Part shown: piece by piece, positions 1 through 6,685 of the stretch | Position numbering within the stretch: position 1 is the stretch's first letter | Layout: each line of letters opens with the position of its first letter | Source of the DNA: PSLL01 sp050259195 | GTDB lineage: Bacteria > Desulfobacterota_D > UBA1144 > Nemesobacterales > CSP1-2 | Assembly (NCBI GenBank): GCA_050259195.1 | Contig: JBLNAE010000344.1 | Coordinates: forward strand, 1 to 19,619 | DNA: 19,619 nt | Direction: 5' to 3' | The notes under the pieces: model-generated | Told to the model about the DNA's origin: nothing | Databases searched by the model: none | Seen by the model: only the letters and a program-made list of their open reading frames with translations | Translations under genes and position numbers: made by a program

Positions 1-104
1 TGGGCACCAAATCACATGATAGATGCAAGAATAAACTACGTTGTTATTAGATTTAAGTTGACTTTGTTTGCTCACAATGAGATTATACAGCAAGGAGCTA
101 TATA

Positions 105-194
105 ATGCAATGTAAATCTAACAAAAGGAGTGTGCCTTATATCCCCATAGCTAAAGCAAAGGGACTTACGGCACCTTTCGTTAAAAAAGAGTAA
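105..194 (+). CDS. possible 29-aa small ORF
   Basis: A short ORF starts at ATG 105 and ends at TAA 192-194. It is preceded by AAGGAG at 92-97, a good Shine-Dalgarno match with about 7 bases of spacing. The product is 29 residues (MQCKSNKRSV..., ending FVKKE), basic, with no membrane segment. I do not recognise a family. A TTGACT at 58-63 lies upstream with a weak -10 (GATTAT, 81-86). It could be a real small protein, a regulatory leader or the remnant of a larger gene. The support is only the ribosome site and the open frame, so confidence is low. Confidence 0.22.
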   Translation: MQCKSNKRSVPYIPIAKAKGLTAPFVKKE

Positions 195-248
195 ATATAG
201 AAGTCAATAATAGATGGTCATACGAGAAATCACTCACCCCTCGGCGTG

Positions 249-278
249 TTGACAAGGAGTTACTCTCAGTGAGATAAT
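249..278 (+). promoter_or_regulatory. sigma70-type promoter for the FxLYD-like protein gene
   Basis: A perfect -35 box TTGACA (249-254) is followed after 18 bases by GATAAT (273-278), a 5/6 match to the -10 consensus. Transcription would start near 285, giving a leader of about 44 bases before the ATG at 329. This is the best housekeeping promoter match noticed in the window, and it lies directly upstream of a gene with a strong ribosome site. Confidence 0.6.
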
Positions 279-328
279 GATGTTAAGAAAGATTACATAT
301 AAACAGCAGCTTACCGGAGGTTTAAGAT

Positions 329-712
329 ATGAAAATAGGAATTTATGTTTCAGCTATTGTAATATCCTTCTTGCTCTTGCCAGGCTCGGTACATTCAAAA
401 GAGAATTATTCGTCTCAGGTTGAGGCGAAGGTGAAGCCAACATATCAGTGTTCAGCAGGCCACCTTCACATCCCCGGCATTGTAGAAAATAAATCGAATT
501 TAACCCTGGAGAAAATCATGGTAGAAGGACGGGCCTATGATGAGAAAGGAAACCTTATATCTTCTACTTCCTCCCTGGTAGACAGCGATACCGTTGCGCC
601 CGGCAAGACCGCTCCTTTTGACCTCGAATTCACCGACATTGTGGGTTCTGCTAACGCAAAGGTAAAGAGCTACGATGTAAAGGTTATTGAAGCGGAGAAG
701 GCTTCGCATTGA
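329..712 (+). CDS. secreted FxLYD-domain-like protein
   Basis: The 127-aa product starts with a Sec signal peptide: Lys at position 2, a hydrophobic core at about residues 4-18, and a likely cleavage after VHS (residue 23). The mature part carries a pattern typical of FxLYD-like domains: a GIVENKS strand, an aromatic-Asp turn (RAYDEKGNLI) and a closing VAPGKTAPFDLEF segment. Such domains are small beta-sandwiches found in exported or membrane-attached bacterial proteins; no enzymatic role is known to me. There is no lipobox Cys, so it is probably free in the periplasm or secreted. The start is well supported by GGAGG at 316-320, 8 bases before the ATG, and by the promoter at 249-278. It appears to be a single-gene unit. 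The exact function is unknown. Confidence 0.7.
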   Translation: MKIGIYVSAIVISFLLLPGSVHSKENYSSQVEAKVKPTYQCSAGHLHIPGIVENKSNLTLEKIMVEGRAYDEKGNLISSTSSLVDSDTVAPGKTAPFDLEFTDIVGSANAKVKSYDVKVIEAEKASH

Positions 713-813
713 GGATAAATTGAATTCAAGAGAGTTACTATCCATTGCCACGAAGGAGAAATATTTTTAGAACCTGTGTGCTATTTGCTTCCTCCATTGA
801 ACATTATTGTAAC

Positions 814-904
814 TAGAAGCGGTCTCATAAATACCTTTTCGGCCTTCGATGATTGAAAATGCAGGTTCAAATTGAGGCGGCACCTATTTATGAGATGGAT
901 TCTA
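814..904. repeat. 91-bp imperfect palindromic repeat (MITE/REP-like)
   Basis: The arms are tagaaNNNNtctcataaata (814-833) and its inverse tatttatgagaNNNNttcta (885-904). The 11-base and 5-base blocks match exactly and are separated by a 4-base mismatch on each side. About 51 bases lie between the arms and hold no ORF. It occupies the middle of the 276-base gap between the FxLYD-like gene and nuoE. The structure fits a small non-autonomous inverted-repeat element or a REP-like hairpin. No clear target-site duplication is visible. Confidence 0.5.
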
Positions 905-988
905 AAAAGAAACCTCTGCTTGCACTCTTTTTTAAACCGTGATAGCTTAACTATTTATCATTTGTTGAGACAAAGGAGAATATAGAAA

Positions 989-1462
989 GTGTCCTTTCCA
1001 GTTGAGCTTAGAGAAAAAATAGATGAGATTGTGTCTAAATCTGAAACAAAGCAATCTGCGCTTATTCCTGTTCTTCACGAGGTTCAAAATAAATACGGCT
1101 GGCTCTCTTCGGAGTCTATGAAAGAGGTGGCGGAAATTCTTGACATTCCTCCCGCGAGTGTTCAGAACGTGGCGACTTTTTACACGATGTTTTTCACAAA
1201 ACCCGTTGGACGGCATGTAATCTGGCTCTGTAGAACCCTCTCCTGCGCTCTGAGAGGCGCGGAACACATAGAGCACTACCTTTCGGAAAAGCTCGAAATT
1301 CATACGGGGGAGACAATGCCGGATGGAAAGATCACGCTCCTTGAGGCCGAATGCCTGGCCTCATGCGGAACCGCTCCTGTTATGCTCGTTGATGATGAAC
1401 TCTGCGAAAACCTTACAAGAAAAAAGATAGATGAATTAATCGAAAGACTGCGGAGAGATTAA
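989..1462 (+). CDS. nuoE: NADH-quinone oxidoreductase subunit E (24-kDa, thioredoxin-like [2Fe-2S])
   Basis: The 157-aa protein has the Complex1_24kDa architecture: an N-terminal helical bundle (residues about 5-65, including the LHEVQNKYGWLS and VATFYTMF motifs) followed by a thioredoxin-like [2Fe-2S] domain. The cluster ligands are visible as Cys81-x4-Cys86 and Cys122-x3-Cys126. NuoE works beside NuoF in the NADH-dehydrogenase arm of complex I, and related proteins occur in NAD-linked hydrogenases and formate dehydrogenases. The start is GTG 989, supported by AAGGAG at 973-978. No nuoF, nuoG or other complex I gene is in the window and the next gene is unrelated, so this copy is an orphan here. 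It may serve complex I encoded elsewhere or a different NAD-linked oxidoreductase. Confidence 0.9.
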   Translation: MSFPVELREKIDEIVSKSETKQSALIPVLHEVQNKYGWLSSESMKEVAEILDIPPASVQNVATFYTMFFTKPVGRHVIWLCRTLSCALRGAEHIEHYLSEKLEIHTGETMPDGKITLLEAECLASCGTAPVMLVDDELCENLTRKKIDELIERLRRD

Positions 1463-1480
1463 TCAAACGATGCAAGATAT

Positions 1481-1532
1481 AGGATGCATGAAACAGGATA
1501 AAAAACATCATACATCATAAATCATGCATCCT
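1481..1532. repeat. palindromic hairpin repeat downstream of nuoE
   Basis: The 11-base arms aggatgcatga (1481-1491) and tcatgcatcct (1522-1532) are perfect inverse complements around a 30-base AT-rich loop. Within and before the loop, short variants of 'gatgca', 'catcat' and 'catacatcat' recur, as in intergenic repeat families. There is no T-run after the 3' arm, so it is not a classic intrinsic terminator. It could still end or stabilise the nuoE transcript. Confidence 0.45.
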
Positions 1533-1583
1533 CTGTATTTGGTGGCTAAATAAATTATTCTCGCAATCTGAAATCCGAAAAAT

Positions 1584-2909
1584 ATGACTTCTCAAACTAG
1601 AGATCATGCGCTCGAAATTTTTAGAGAGGCAATAGAGGCGGCAAGCCCCGGAAGGTGCGTGCTCGAACACATAAGCCTCAATGGGGGTACGCTCAACGTT
1701 GACGCAAGGGAATATGATTTAAAAAAATACAGGTCAATCTTTGTTATCGCCTTCGGAAAAGCCGCTCCCCTTATGGCGAAGGCTCTCGAAGACGTCTTAA
1801 GGGAGAGAATAGCAGACGGAGTTGTAGTATCAAACTCTCGGCCCGCATTTGCATTTTCAAGAATGAGGTTTCACCTCTCAAGCCATCCTGTCCCGGATGC
1901 AAGAAGCCTCAATGCCGCGAGAGAAGTGGTGAAACTCCTTGAGAGCGTTGGTGAGAAAGACCTAGTGATTTTTCTAATCTCAGGTGGCGGAAGTGCGCTT
2001 CTTGCAATGCCCGCTCCGGGGCTTTCAATCGAGGATAAGAGAAAGGTGACGGAGATGCTCCTTAAATCCGGAGCAGATACCTATGGGTTCAACGCTGTAA
2101 GAAAACACCTTTCTCAGATCAAGGGCGGGGGTCTGCTTAAAATGGCTCTTCCCGCTCAGGTTATAACGCTCATACTCTCGGATGTTGTAGGCGACAGGCT
2201 TGATGCGATTGCTTCGGGTCCGACGGTTCCCGATCCGACGACATTTGAAGATGCATGGCGCGTTATAGAGGAGTTCAGGCTTGAGCACAAGATTCCTCCT
2301 CAGGTAATCGTCCACCTCGAAGAAGGTAGAAGAGGGGGGATTCCCGAAACTCTAAAAAGAGAGGAGTTCGACCCCGACAGGGTTCAGACGTTGATTGTAG
2401 GAAATAATTTTAAGTCGCTTCTTGCAGCGGAAAAGAGAGCCACCCAGCTTGGATATAATACGATTCTCATTTCCTCTCAGATTAAAGGTGAAGCGAGAGA
2501 AATTGCAAAAGCCATAGCGGCGATGGCACTCGATATTGAAAGATTCGATATTCCCGTAAAGAGGCCTGCCTGCCTGATATTTGGAGGAGAAACGACCGTT
2601 ACTGTTACCGGAGGCGGAAAAGGGGGAAGAAACATGGAACTTGCCCTCTCTTTTTCAATGGAGATAATGAGACACCGCCAAATCCTGGGTCTTTTTTGCG
2701 GCACGGACGGAATTGACGGCCCGACAGACGCGGCTGGGGCAATCTGCGACGGAAGGACGAGAGAGCGCGGGAGAGAGATAAATCTCAGCGCAAGGATGTC
2801 TCTTATTCAGAACGACTCTTATACATTCTTTGAGAAATTGGGAGATTTGGTCAAGACAGGCCTTACGGGAACCAACGTCATGGACATCGGCGTAGTGATT
2901 GTGAAATAA
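1584..2909 (+). CDS. glycerate 2-kinase (MOFRL/DUF4147 family)
   Basis: The 441-aa product has the length and order of the GckA/TtuD family. An N-terminal DUF4147 domain (about residues 5-240) contains the family's FLISGGGSALL glycine-rich loop, HLSQIKGGGLL and LSDVVGDRLDAIASGPT. A C-terminal MOFRL domain (about residues 325-435) contains GGGKGGRNMELAL and FCGTDGIDGPTDAAGA. The enzyme phosphorylates D-glycerate to 2-phosphoglycerate in the cytoplasm, feeding serine-pathway, glyoxylate or sugar-acid carbon into glycolysis. Older annotations call such proteins hydroxypyruvate reductase, which is a misnomer. The ribosome site before ATG 1584 is weak. The gene stands alone between a palindromic repeat and a phosphoesterase gene, with no glyoxylate-pathway partner nearby. 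Confidence 0.9.
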   Translation: MTSQTRDHALEIFREAIEAASPGRCVLEHISLNGGTLNVDAREYDLKKYRSIFVIAFGKAAPLMAKALEDVLRERIADGVVVSNSRPAFAFSRMRFHLSSHPVPDARSLNAAREVVKLLESVGEKDLVIFLISGGGSALLAMPAPGLSIEDKRKVTEMLLKSGADTYGFNAVRKHLSQIKGGGLLKMALPAQVITLILSDVVGDRLDAIASGPTVPDPTTFEDAWRVIEEFRLEHKIPPQVIVHLEEGRRGGIPETLKREEFDPDRVQTLIVGNNFKSLLAAEKRATQLGYNTILISSQIKGEAREIAKAIAAMALDIERFDIPVKRPACLIFGGETTVTVTGGGKGGRNMELALSFSMEIMRHRQILGLFCGTDGIDGPTDAAGAICDGRTRERGREINLSARMSLIQNDSYTFFEKLGDLVKTGLTGTNVMDIGVVIVK

Positions 2910-2953
2910 ACGCGCATTAATTCTCTGTTCGTTGTCTACAGACAAATGATAAA

Positions 2954-3676
2954 ATGAAGTATGCAATAATCTCTGATATTCATTCAAACCTTGAGGCATT
3001 AAAAAGTGTACTTCAAGAAATAGACAAGCTCGGTGTGGATAAAACCATCTGTCTCGGAGATATTGTAGGCTATGGCGCAAATCCGAATGAGTGCGTGGAG
3101 ATAATAAGGGAAAGAAAAATCGAATCCATAATGGGCAACCACGACGTTGTCGCATGTGGAAAAAGAGAACCTTTCGATTTTAATCCAGTAGCAAAAGAGG
3201 TGGTGATCTGGACAAGAGCCGCGCTCACGACTGAGAATAGAGAATTCCTTCGTAAACTTCCAGAGATGAGAGAGATTGACAGCTTTCTCATCGTTCACGG
3301 CGCAATATCCGATCCGGATTTGTATATATTCTCTGTCTATGATGCCTTTAGTGAATTTAAGTTGATGAAGAAATGGAATATCTGTTTTTTTGGGCACACA
3401 CACGTAAGGACATATTATGTTTTTCTTGGCGGTGATGTACGCTGCCTCTCCGAATATGAGTTTAAGATAGAGCCAAAAGCGAAATACCTGATAAATCCGG
3501 GAAGCGTCGGACAGCCGCGCGATAGAGACCCGCGCTCTTCTTTTCTCATTTATGACTCAGAAGGATCGGTCGTGAGATTTATAAGGCAGGAATACGATAT
3601 AGGATCAGCTAAGAAAAAGATAATCGAATCCGGGCTTGATAGAAGGCTTGCTGATAGACTATCTTTGGGAATGTGA
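2954..3676 (+). CDS. calcineurin-like (YfcE/MJ0936-type) metallophosphoesterase
   Basis: The 240-aa protein carries the full dinuclear-metal motif set of the Metallophos_2 superfamily: Asp8-x-His10, Gly35-Asp36, Gly61-Asn62-His63-Asp64, His115 in VHGA, and Gly147-His148-Thr-His150. These residues bind two divalent metals that hydrolyse phosphomono- or phosphodiesters. The C-terminal NPGSVGQPRDRDPRSSFLI segment is typical of the YfcE/MJ0936-like branch, whose physiological substrates are mostly unknown. It is cytoplasmic, with no signal peptide. The ATG at 2954 starts directly with the first strand (MKYAIISDIH), fixing the start although no strong ribosome site is seen. It follows the glycerate kinase by 44 bases and may be co-transcribed with it. 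Confidence 0.85.
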   Translation: MKYAIISDIHSNLEALKSVLQEIDKLGVDKTICLGDIVGYGANPNECVEIIRERKIESIMGNHDVVACGKREPFDFNPVAKEVVIWTRAALTTENREFLRKLPEMREIDSFLIVHGAISDPDLYIFSVYDAFSEFKLMKKWNICFFGHTHVRTYYVFLGGDVRCLSEYEFKIEPKAKYLINPGSVGQPRDRDPRSSFLIYDSEGSVVRFIRQEYDIGSAKKKIIESGLDRRLADRLSLGM

Positions 3677-3710
3677 TTACCCGGACCTCTGATTTAAGTA
3701 ATACTTTTAG

Positions 3711-3788
3711 CCACAGAGGACACAGAGAAGAGATTTAACAAATAAATCTTTGTTTTCCCTCTCTACGTATCCTCTGTGCTCTCTGTGG
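3711..3788. repeat. ccacagagga-type palindromic intergenic repeat
   Basis: The left arm (3711-3727, ccacagaggacacagag) and right arm (3772-3788, ctctgtgctctctgtgg) are inverse complements over 15 of 17 bases. The AT-rich spacer has no coding potential. I associate this motif with many environmental bacterial genomes, where it occurs as dispersed intergenic palindromes; that is recollection, not a search. It lies between the phosphoesterase gene and dnaB and could fold as a long hairpin in either transcript. Confidence 0.6.
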
Positions 3789-3815
3789 TTAATATCTTTT
3801 GCAATCATCAATTTT

Positions 3816-3827
3816 ATGTCATGACAT
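3816..3827. promoter_or_regulatory. perfect 12-bp palindrome upstream of dnaB, possible operator
   Basis: ATGTCATGACAT is a perfect 12-base dyad ending one base before the candidate -35 box at 3829. The position fits a dimeric regulator acting on dnaB transcription. No cognate regulator is encoded nearby, and a palindrome of this size could arise by chance. Confidence 0.3.
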
Positions 3828-3828
3828 A

Positions 3829-3857
3829 TTGAAGGTTTTTTCGTGCGGATATAAACT
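3829..3857 (+). promoter_or_regulatory. candidate promoter of dnaB
   Basis: TTGAAG (3829-3834) and TAAACT (3852-3857) are 17 bases apart and each matches consensus at 4 of 6 positions. The alternative -10 TATAAA (3850-3855) would give a 15-base spacer. Transcription would begin just before the dnaB ATG at 3868, leaving almost no leader. Confidence 0.35.
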
Positions 3858-3867
3858 CTAGGGTAAG

Positions 3868-5220
3868 ATGGCAACTTCACCTCTCAGACCCCTTCCACAG
3901 AATGAAGATGCAGAGCAGTCAACGCTCGGCGCTGTCCTTATAGACAGCGGCGCTATAAACCAAGTCATTGAGATTTTAACGGCTGATGATTTCCATAGAG
4001 AGGCGCATAGAAAGATATTTAGCGCAATCGTTGAGCTTGACAGAAGCGGCAAGCCCATAGATATACTCACGGTTTTTAATTATATGAAATCCAAGGGACA
4101 ACTCCTCGAGGAGGTGGGCGGAAGCAGCTATCTTACGTATCTCACCGGAGTCGTGCCCTCTACAGTGAATGTCGAATATTACGCAAAGCTCGTTAAGGAA
4201 AAGGCCATTCTAAGGCGTCTTGTCATTGCGGCAACCGAGATTGCGAATCGTGGCTATGAGGAGGGCATGAGTGTTGATGAAGCCGTTGACCTAGCGGAGA
4301 AGGCGATCTTCGATGTGGCTCAGCACAAGGTAAAGCCGAGTTTTTACGAAAGTAGAGAGCTTGCTGCAAAGGCTCTTGAAATCATAGAAACCCTACACGA
4401 GAGAAAGGAGCTTATCACAGGGGTTCCAACGGGATTTGAAAAATTAGACCACATGACCTCCGGGCTTCAGCCTTCGGATTTGATAATTGTTGCGGCAAGA
4501 CCAGGGCTTGGAAAAACCTCGTTCTGTCTTAACATCGCGGCTCATGCGGCAATAGAGAATAGAAACCCGGTAGGGATATTCTCTCTCGAGATGACAAAAG
4601 ACCAGCTTATGCTGAGGATGCTTTCAAGCAGAGCAAAGGTGGACTACTCAAAAATAAGGAGTGGATACATAAAAGATGAGGAACTGGCAAAGCTTGTAAA
4701 CGCCGCCAAGATATTTGGCCAGGCAAAAATCTACATTGACGACACTCCTGCCATTGGTGTATTAGAACTCCGCGCAAAGGCGAGGAGGCAGAAAAGGGAA
4801 AAAGGGTTGGACCTTATCATTGTTGATTACCTTCAGCTCATGCGTGGAAGCGGAAGGACTGAAACGAGAGAACGCGAGATTGCGGATATCTCAGGGTCTC
4901 TTAAAGCCCTCGCAAAGGAATTAGATATTCCCGTAATAGCCGTCTCTCAGCTCAGCCGTCAAACGGAAGCCCGCGCCGACAAACGCCCTCAACTCTCTGA
5001 TCTTCGCGAAAGCGGTGCTCTAGAGCAGGATGCCGATGTTGTTGCTTTCATACACAGGGCTGATGCCTATAAAAAACCGGATGAAAGAGACGGGATTGCA
5101 GAGGTAATCATAGGAAAACAGAGAAACGGTCCCACAGGGGTAGTAAGGCTTGCATTCTTGGATAAACTCGGAGTCCCCAGTTTTGAGAACCTCGCCGAGG
5201 GGTATGAGGAGATATTCTAA
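3868..5220 (+). CDS. dnaB: replicative DNA helicase DnaB
   Basis: The 450-aa product is full length for DnaB, the hexameric 5'-3' helicase that unwinds the chromosomal fork and recruits primase. The N-terminal domain (about residues 8-115) begins with the usual PLPQNEDAEQSTLGA stretch. The RecA-like domain follows, with Walker A RPGLGKTS (211-218), Walker B LDLIIVD (314-320) and the downstream RESGALEQDADVV motif. No intein interrupts the P-loop or the later motifs. The ATG at 3868 matches the family's N-terminus. The usual neighbours rplI, radA or alr are absent. A palindrome and a candidate promoter lie just upstream. Confidence 0.96.
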   Translation: MATSPLRPLPQNEDAEQSTLGAVLIDSGAINQVIEILTADDFHREAHRKIFSAIVELDRSGKPIDILTVFNYMKSKGQLLEEVGGSSYLTYLTGVVPSTVNVEYYAKLVKEKAILRRLVIAATEIANRGYEEGMSVDEAVDLAEKAIFDVAQHKVKPSFYESRELAAKALEIIETLHERKELITGVPTGFEKLDHMTSGLQPSDLIIVAARPGLGKTSFCLNIAAHAAIENRNPVGIFSLEMTKDQLMLRMLSSRAKVDYSKIRSGYIKDEELAKLVNAAKIFGQAKIYIDDTPAIGVLELRAKARRQKREKGLDLIIVDYLQLMRGSGRTETREREIADISGSLKALAKELDIPVIAVSQLSRQTEARADKRPQLSDLRESGALEQDADVVAFIHRADAYKKPDERDGIAEVIIGKQRNGPTGVVRLAFLDKLGVPSFENLAEGYEEIF

Positions 5221-5353
5221 GGAATGATCACTGGTCCTTAGGCAATAATTAGCCAAAGATATCGAGACACTAAGTTATACCAATTGCCTATGCTACATAT
5301 TAAATATGGAGAGGTTGAATTTTTAGCACAACAGTTATTAGGAAACCGAGTCA

Positions 5354-6685
5354 ATGAATACTCTATTAAATCAATTCTCTGTAATGCGCTCACTTCTACG
5401 TCATCCAGATTCAGCGCGGGATGAAATCGTCGCATTCCAAAACAGGCAATTGCGCCGCCTAATCACTCATGCCTATGAGAATGTTCCCTACTACCGCAGG
5501 CTGTTTGACCGAAGCGGTCTTACACCAAATGACATACAAAGTGTATCTGACCTTCCTGCCATTCCGATCACATCAAAGAAGGATCTCCAATTGTTGCCTG
5601 CAGAAGAGATCGTAGCTCGTGATGTGAATCTTGAGCACCTTATTGTCCACATGACCAGCGGTTCCTCAGGCGAGCCGTTCACCATCCGGCGAACGCGGCT
5701 TGAAAACTATCTCTTTGGTCTATTTCGGTTGCGTAATGCTATGCGTGTTGGATTAAGGATGAGGGACAGCCAAGCAAACGTCGTTCTTATTCGACCCGAA
5801 CACCCCCGCAGCATCCAACTTCCCATCAAGACACTCCGATCATTGGGTCTTCTTCGCAAGGTGGAAATTAGTTGTCTCTTACCTCCGGAGGAGATCGTGC
5901 GTAGATTGCGGAATCTACGCCCCGATGTTTTGACTGGCTTATCTGGAGTCATTTCGTGGATCTCCCAGGTTATTAGTGATGATGATCGTTCGGTAATCCG
6001 TCCCCGCCTGGTATTAGTTGGTGGAGAAGTGCTCACCTCACTAATGCGAATGCAGATCACCAAAGCCTTCGCAGCTCCCGTTCTTGACTATTACGCCAGC
6101 TACGAATTTGGCCTCATCGCCTGGGAATGTAAGGAGACGGGCGAATTACATACGTGCGAAGACAGTATAATTATCGAGGTTCTCAAGGATGGCCGTCCTG
6201 CGGCGACGGGCGAGAGAGGCGAGGTGGTAGGCACAAATCTCCATTCTTTCGCTATGCCCTTAATTCGATATAGACTCGGCGACATAGTTACGAAAGGATC
6301 CGAGACCTGCCGGTGCGGACAGCAATCTTCTACTATACGGGCGATACAGGGTTGCATGATTGATTACTTTCTGCTACCGGGAGGACGCATTATACATCCC
6401 TATGAAATTACAGTGCCCAGCCTGCTTGGTGCGGGGTGGATTCGTCAATATCAGTTGATTCAGGAACAGGAAGATCGGATCACCTTACGAGTAGTGCCGT
6501 CGACCACACCCACGACACAGGAACTCACCCGACTTAAACAGTCTGTAATCACCGTACTAGGGCAAGCTGTAGAATTTCATGTGATTTTGGTGCCTGAGAT
6601 TCAATTCGAACCGAATGGTAAATTCCGGGTTTCCCGCTCTTTAGTGAAATCCGCCTACGACGGAATTGACTGGAATCACTCATAA
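5354..6685 (+). CDS. PaaK/CapK-like adenylate-forming enzyme
   Basis: The 443-aa protein resembles phenylacetate-CoA ligase and CapK-type ANL-superfamily enzymes. Visible features are the N-terminal HAYENVPYYRRLFDRSGL segment, a Ser/Thr/Gly phosphate loop (MTSGSSGEPFT, residues 100-110), the YYASYEFG acyl-pocket region, the LIRYRLGDIV hinge region, and Cys pairs near WECKETGELHTC and CRCGQQ that could hold a metal. Such enzymes activate a carboxylic acid as acyl-AMP and may pass it to CoA, an amine or a carrier. The substrate is unknown. The start ATG 5354 has AGGA at 5340-5343. Its 3' end overlaps or abuts the ATP-grasp gene, suggesting one pathway. By eye its base composition is more GC-rich than its partner's, hinting at separate origins. 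No phenylacetate catabolic genes are nearby, so a paaK role is unlikely. Confidence 0.8.
   Translation: MNTLLNQFSVMRSLLRHPDSARDEIVAFQNRQLRRLITHAYENVPYYRRLFDRSGLTPNDIQSVSDLPAIPITSKKDLQLLPAEEIVARDVNLEHLIVHMTSGSSGEPFTIRRTRLENYLFGLFRLRNAMRVGLRMRDSQANVVLIRPEHPRSIQLPIKTLRSLGLLRKVEISCLLPPEEIVRRLRNLRPDVLTGLSGVISWISQVISDDDRSVIRPRLVLVGGEVLTSLMRMQITKAFAAPVLDYYASYEFGLIAWECKETGELHTCEDSIIIEVLKDGRPAATGERGEVVGTNLHSFAMPLIRYRLGDIVTKGSETCRCGQQSSTIRAIQGCMIDYFLLPGGRIIHPYEITVPSLLGAGWIRQYQLIQEQEDRITLRVVPSTTPTTQELTRLKQSVITVLGQAVEFHVILVPEIQFEPNGKFRVSRSLVKSAYDGIDWNHS

Noticed and set aside
5290..5424. 44-aa ORF from ATG 5290 overlapping the CapK-like start
   Set aside because: Overlaps the better supported ATG 5354 gene by 71 bases and shows no domain.
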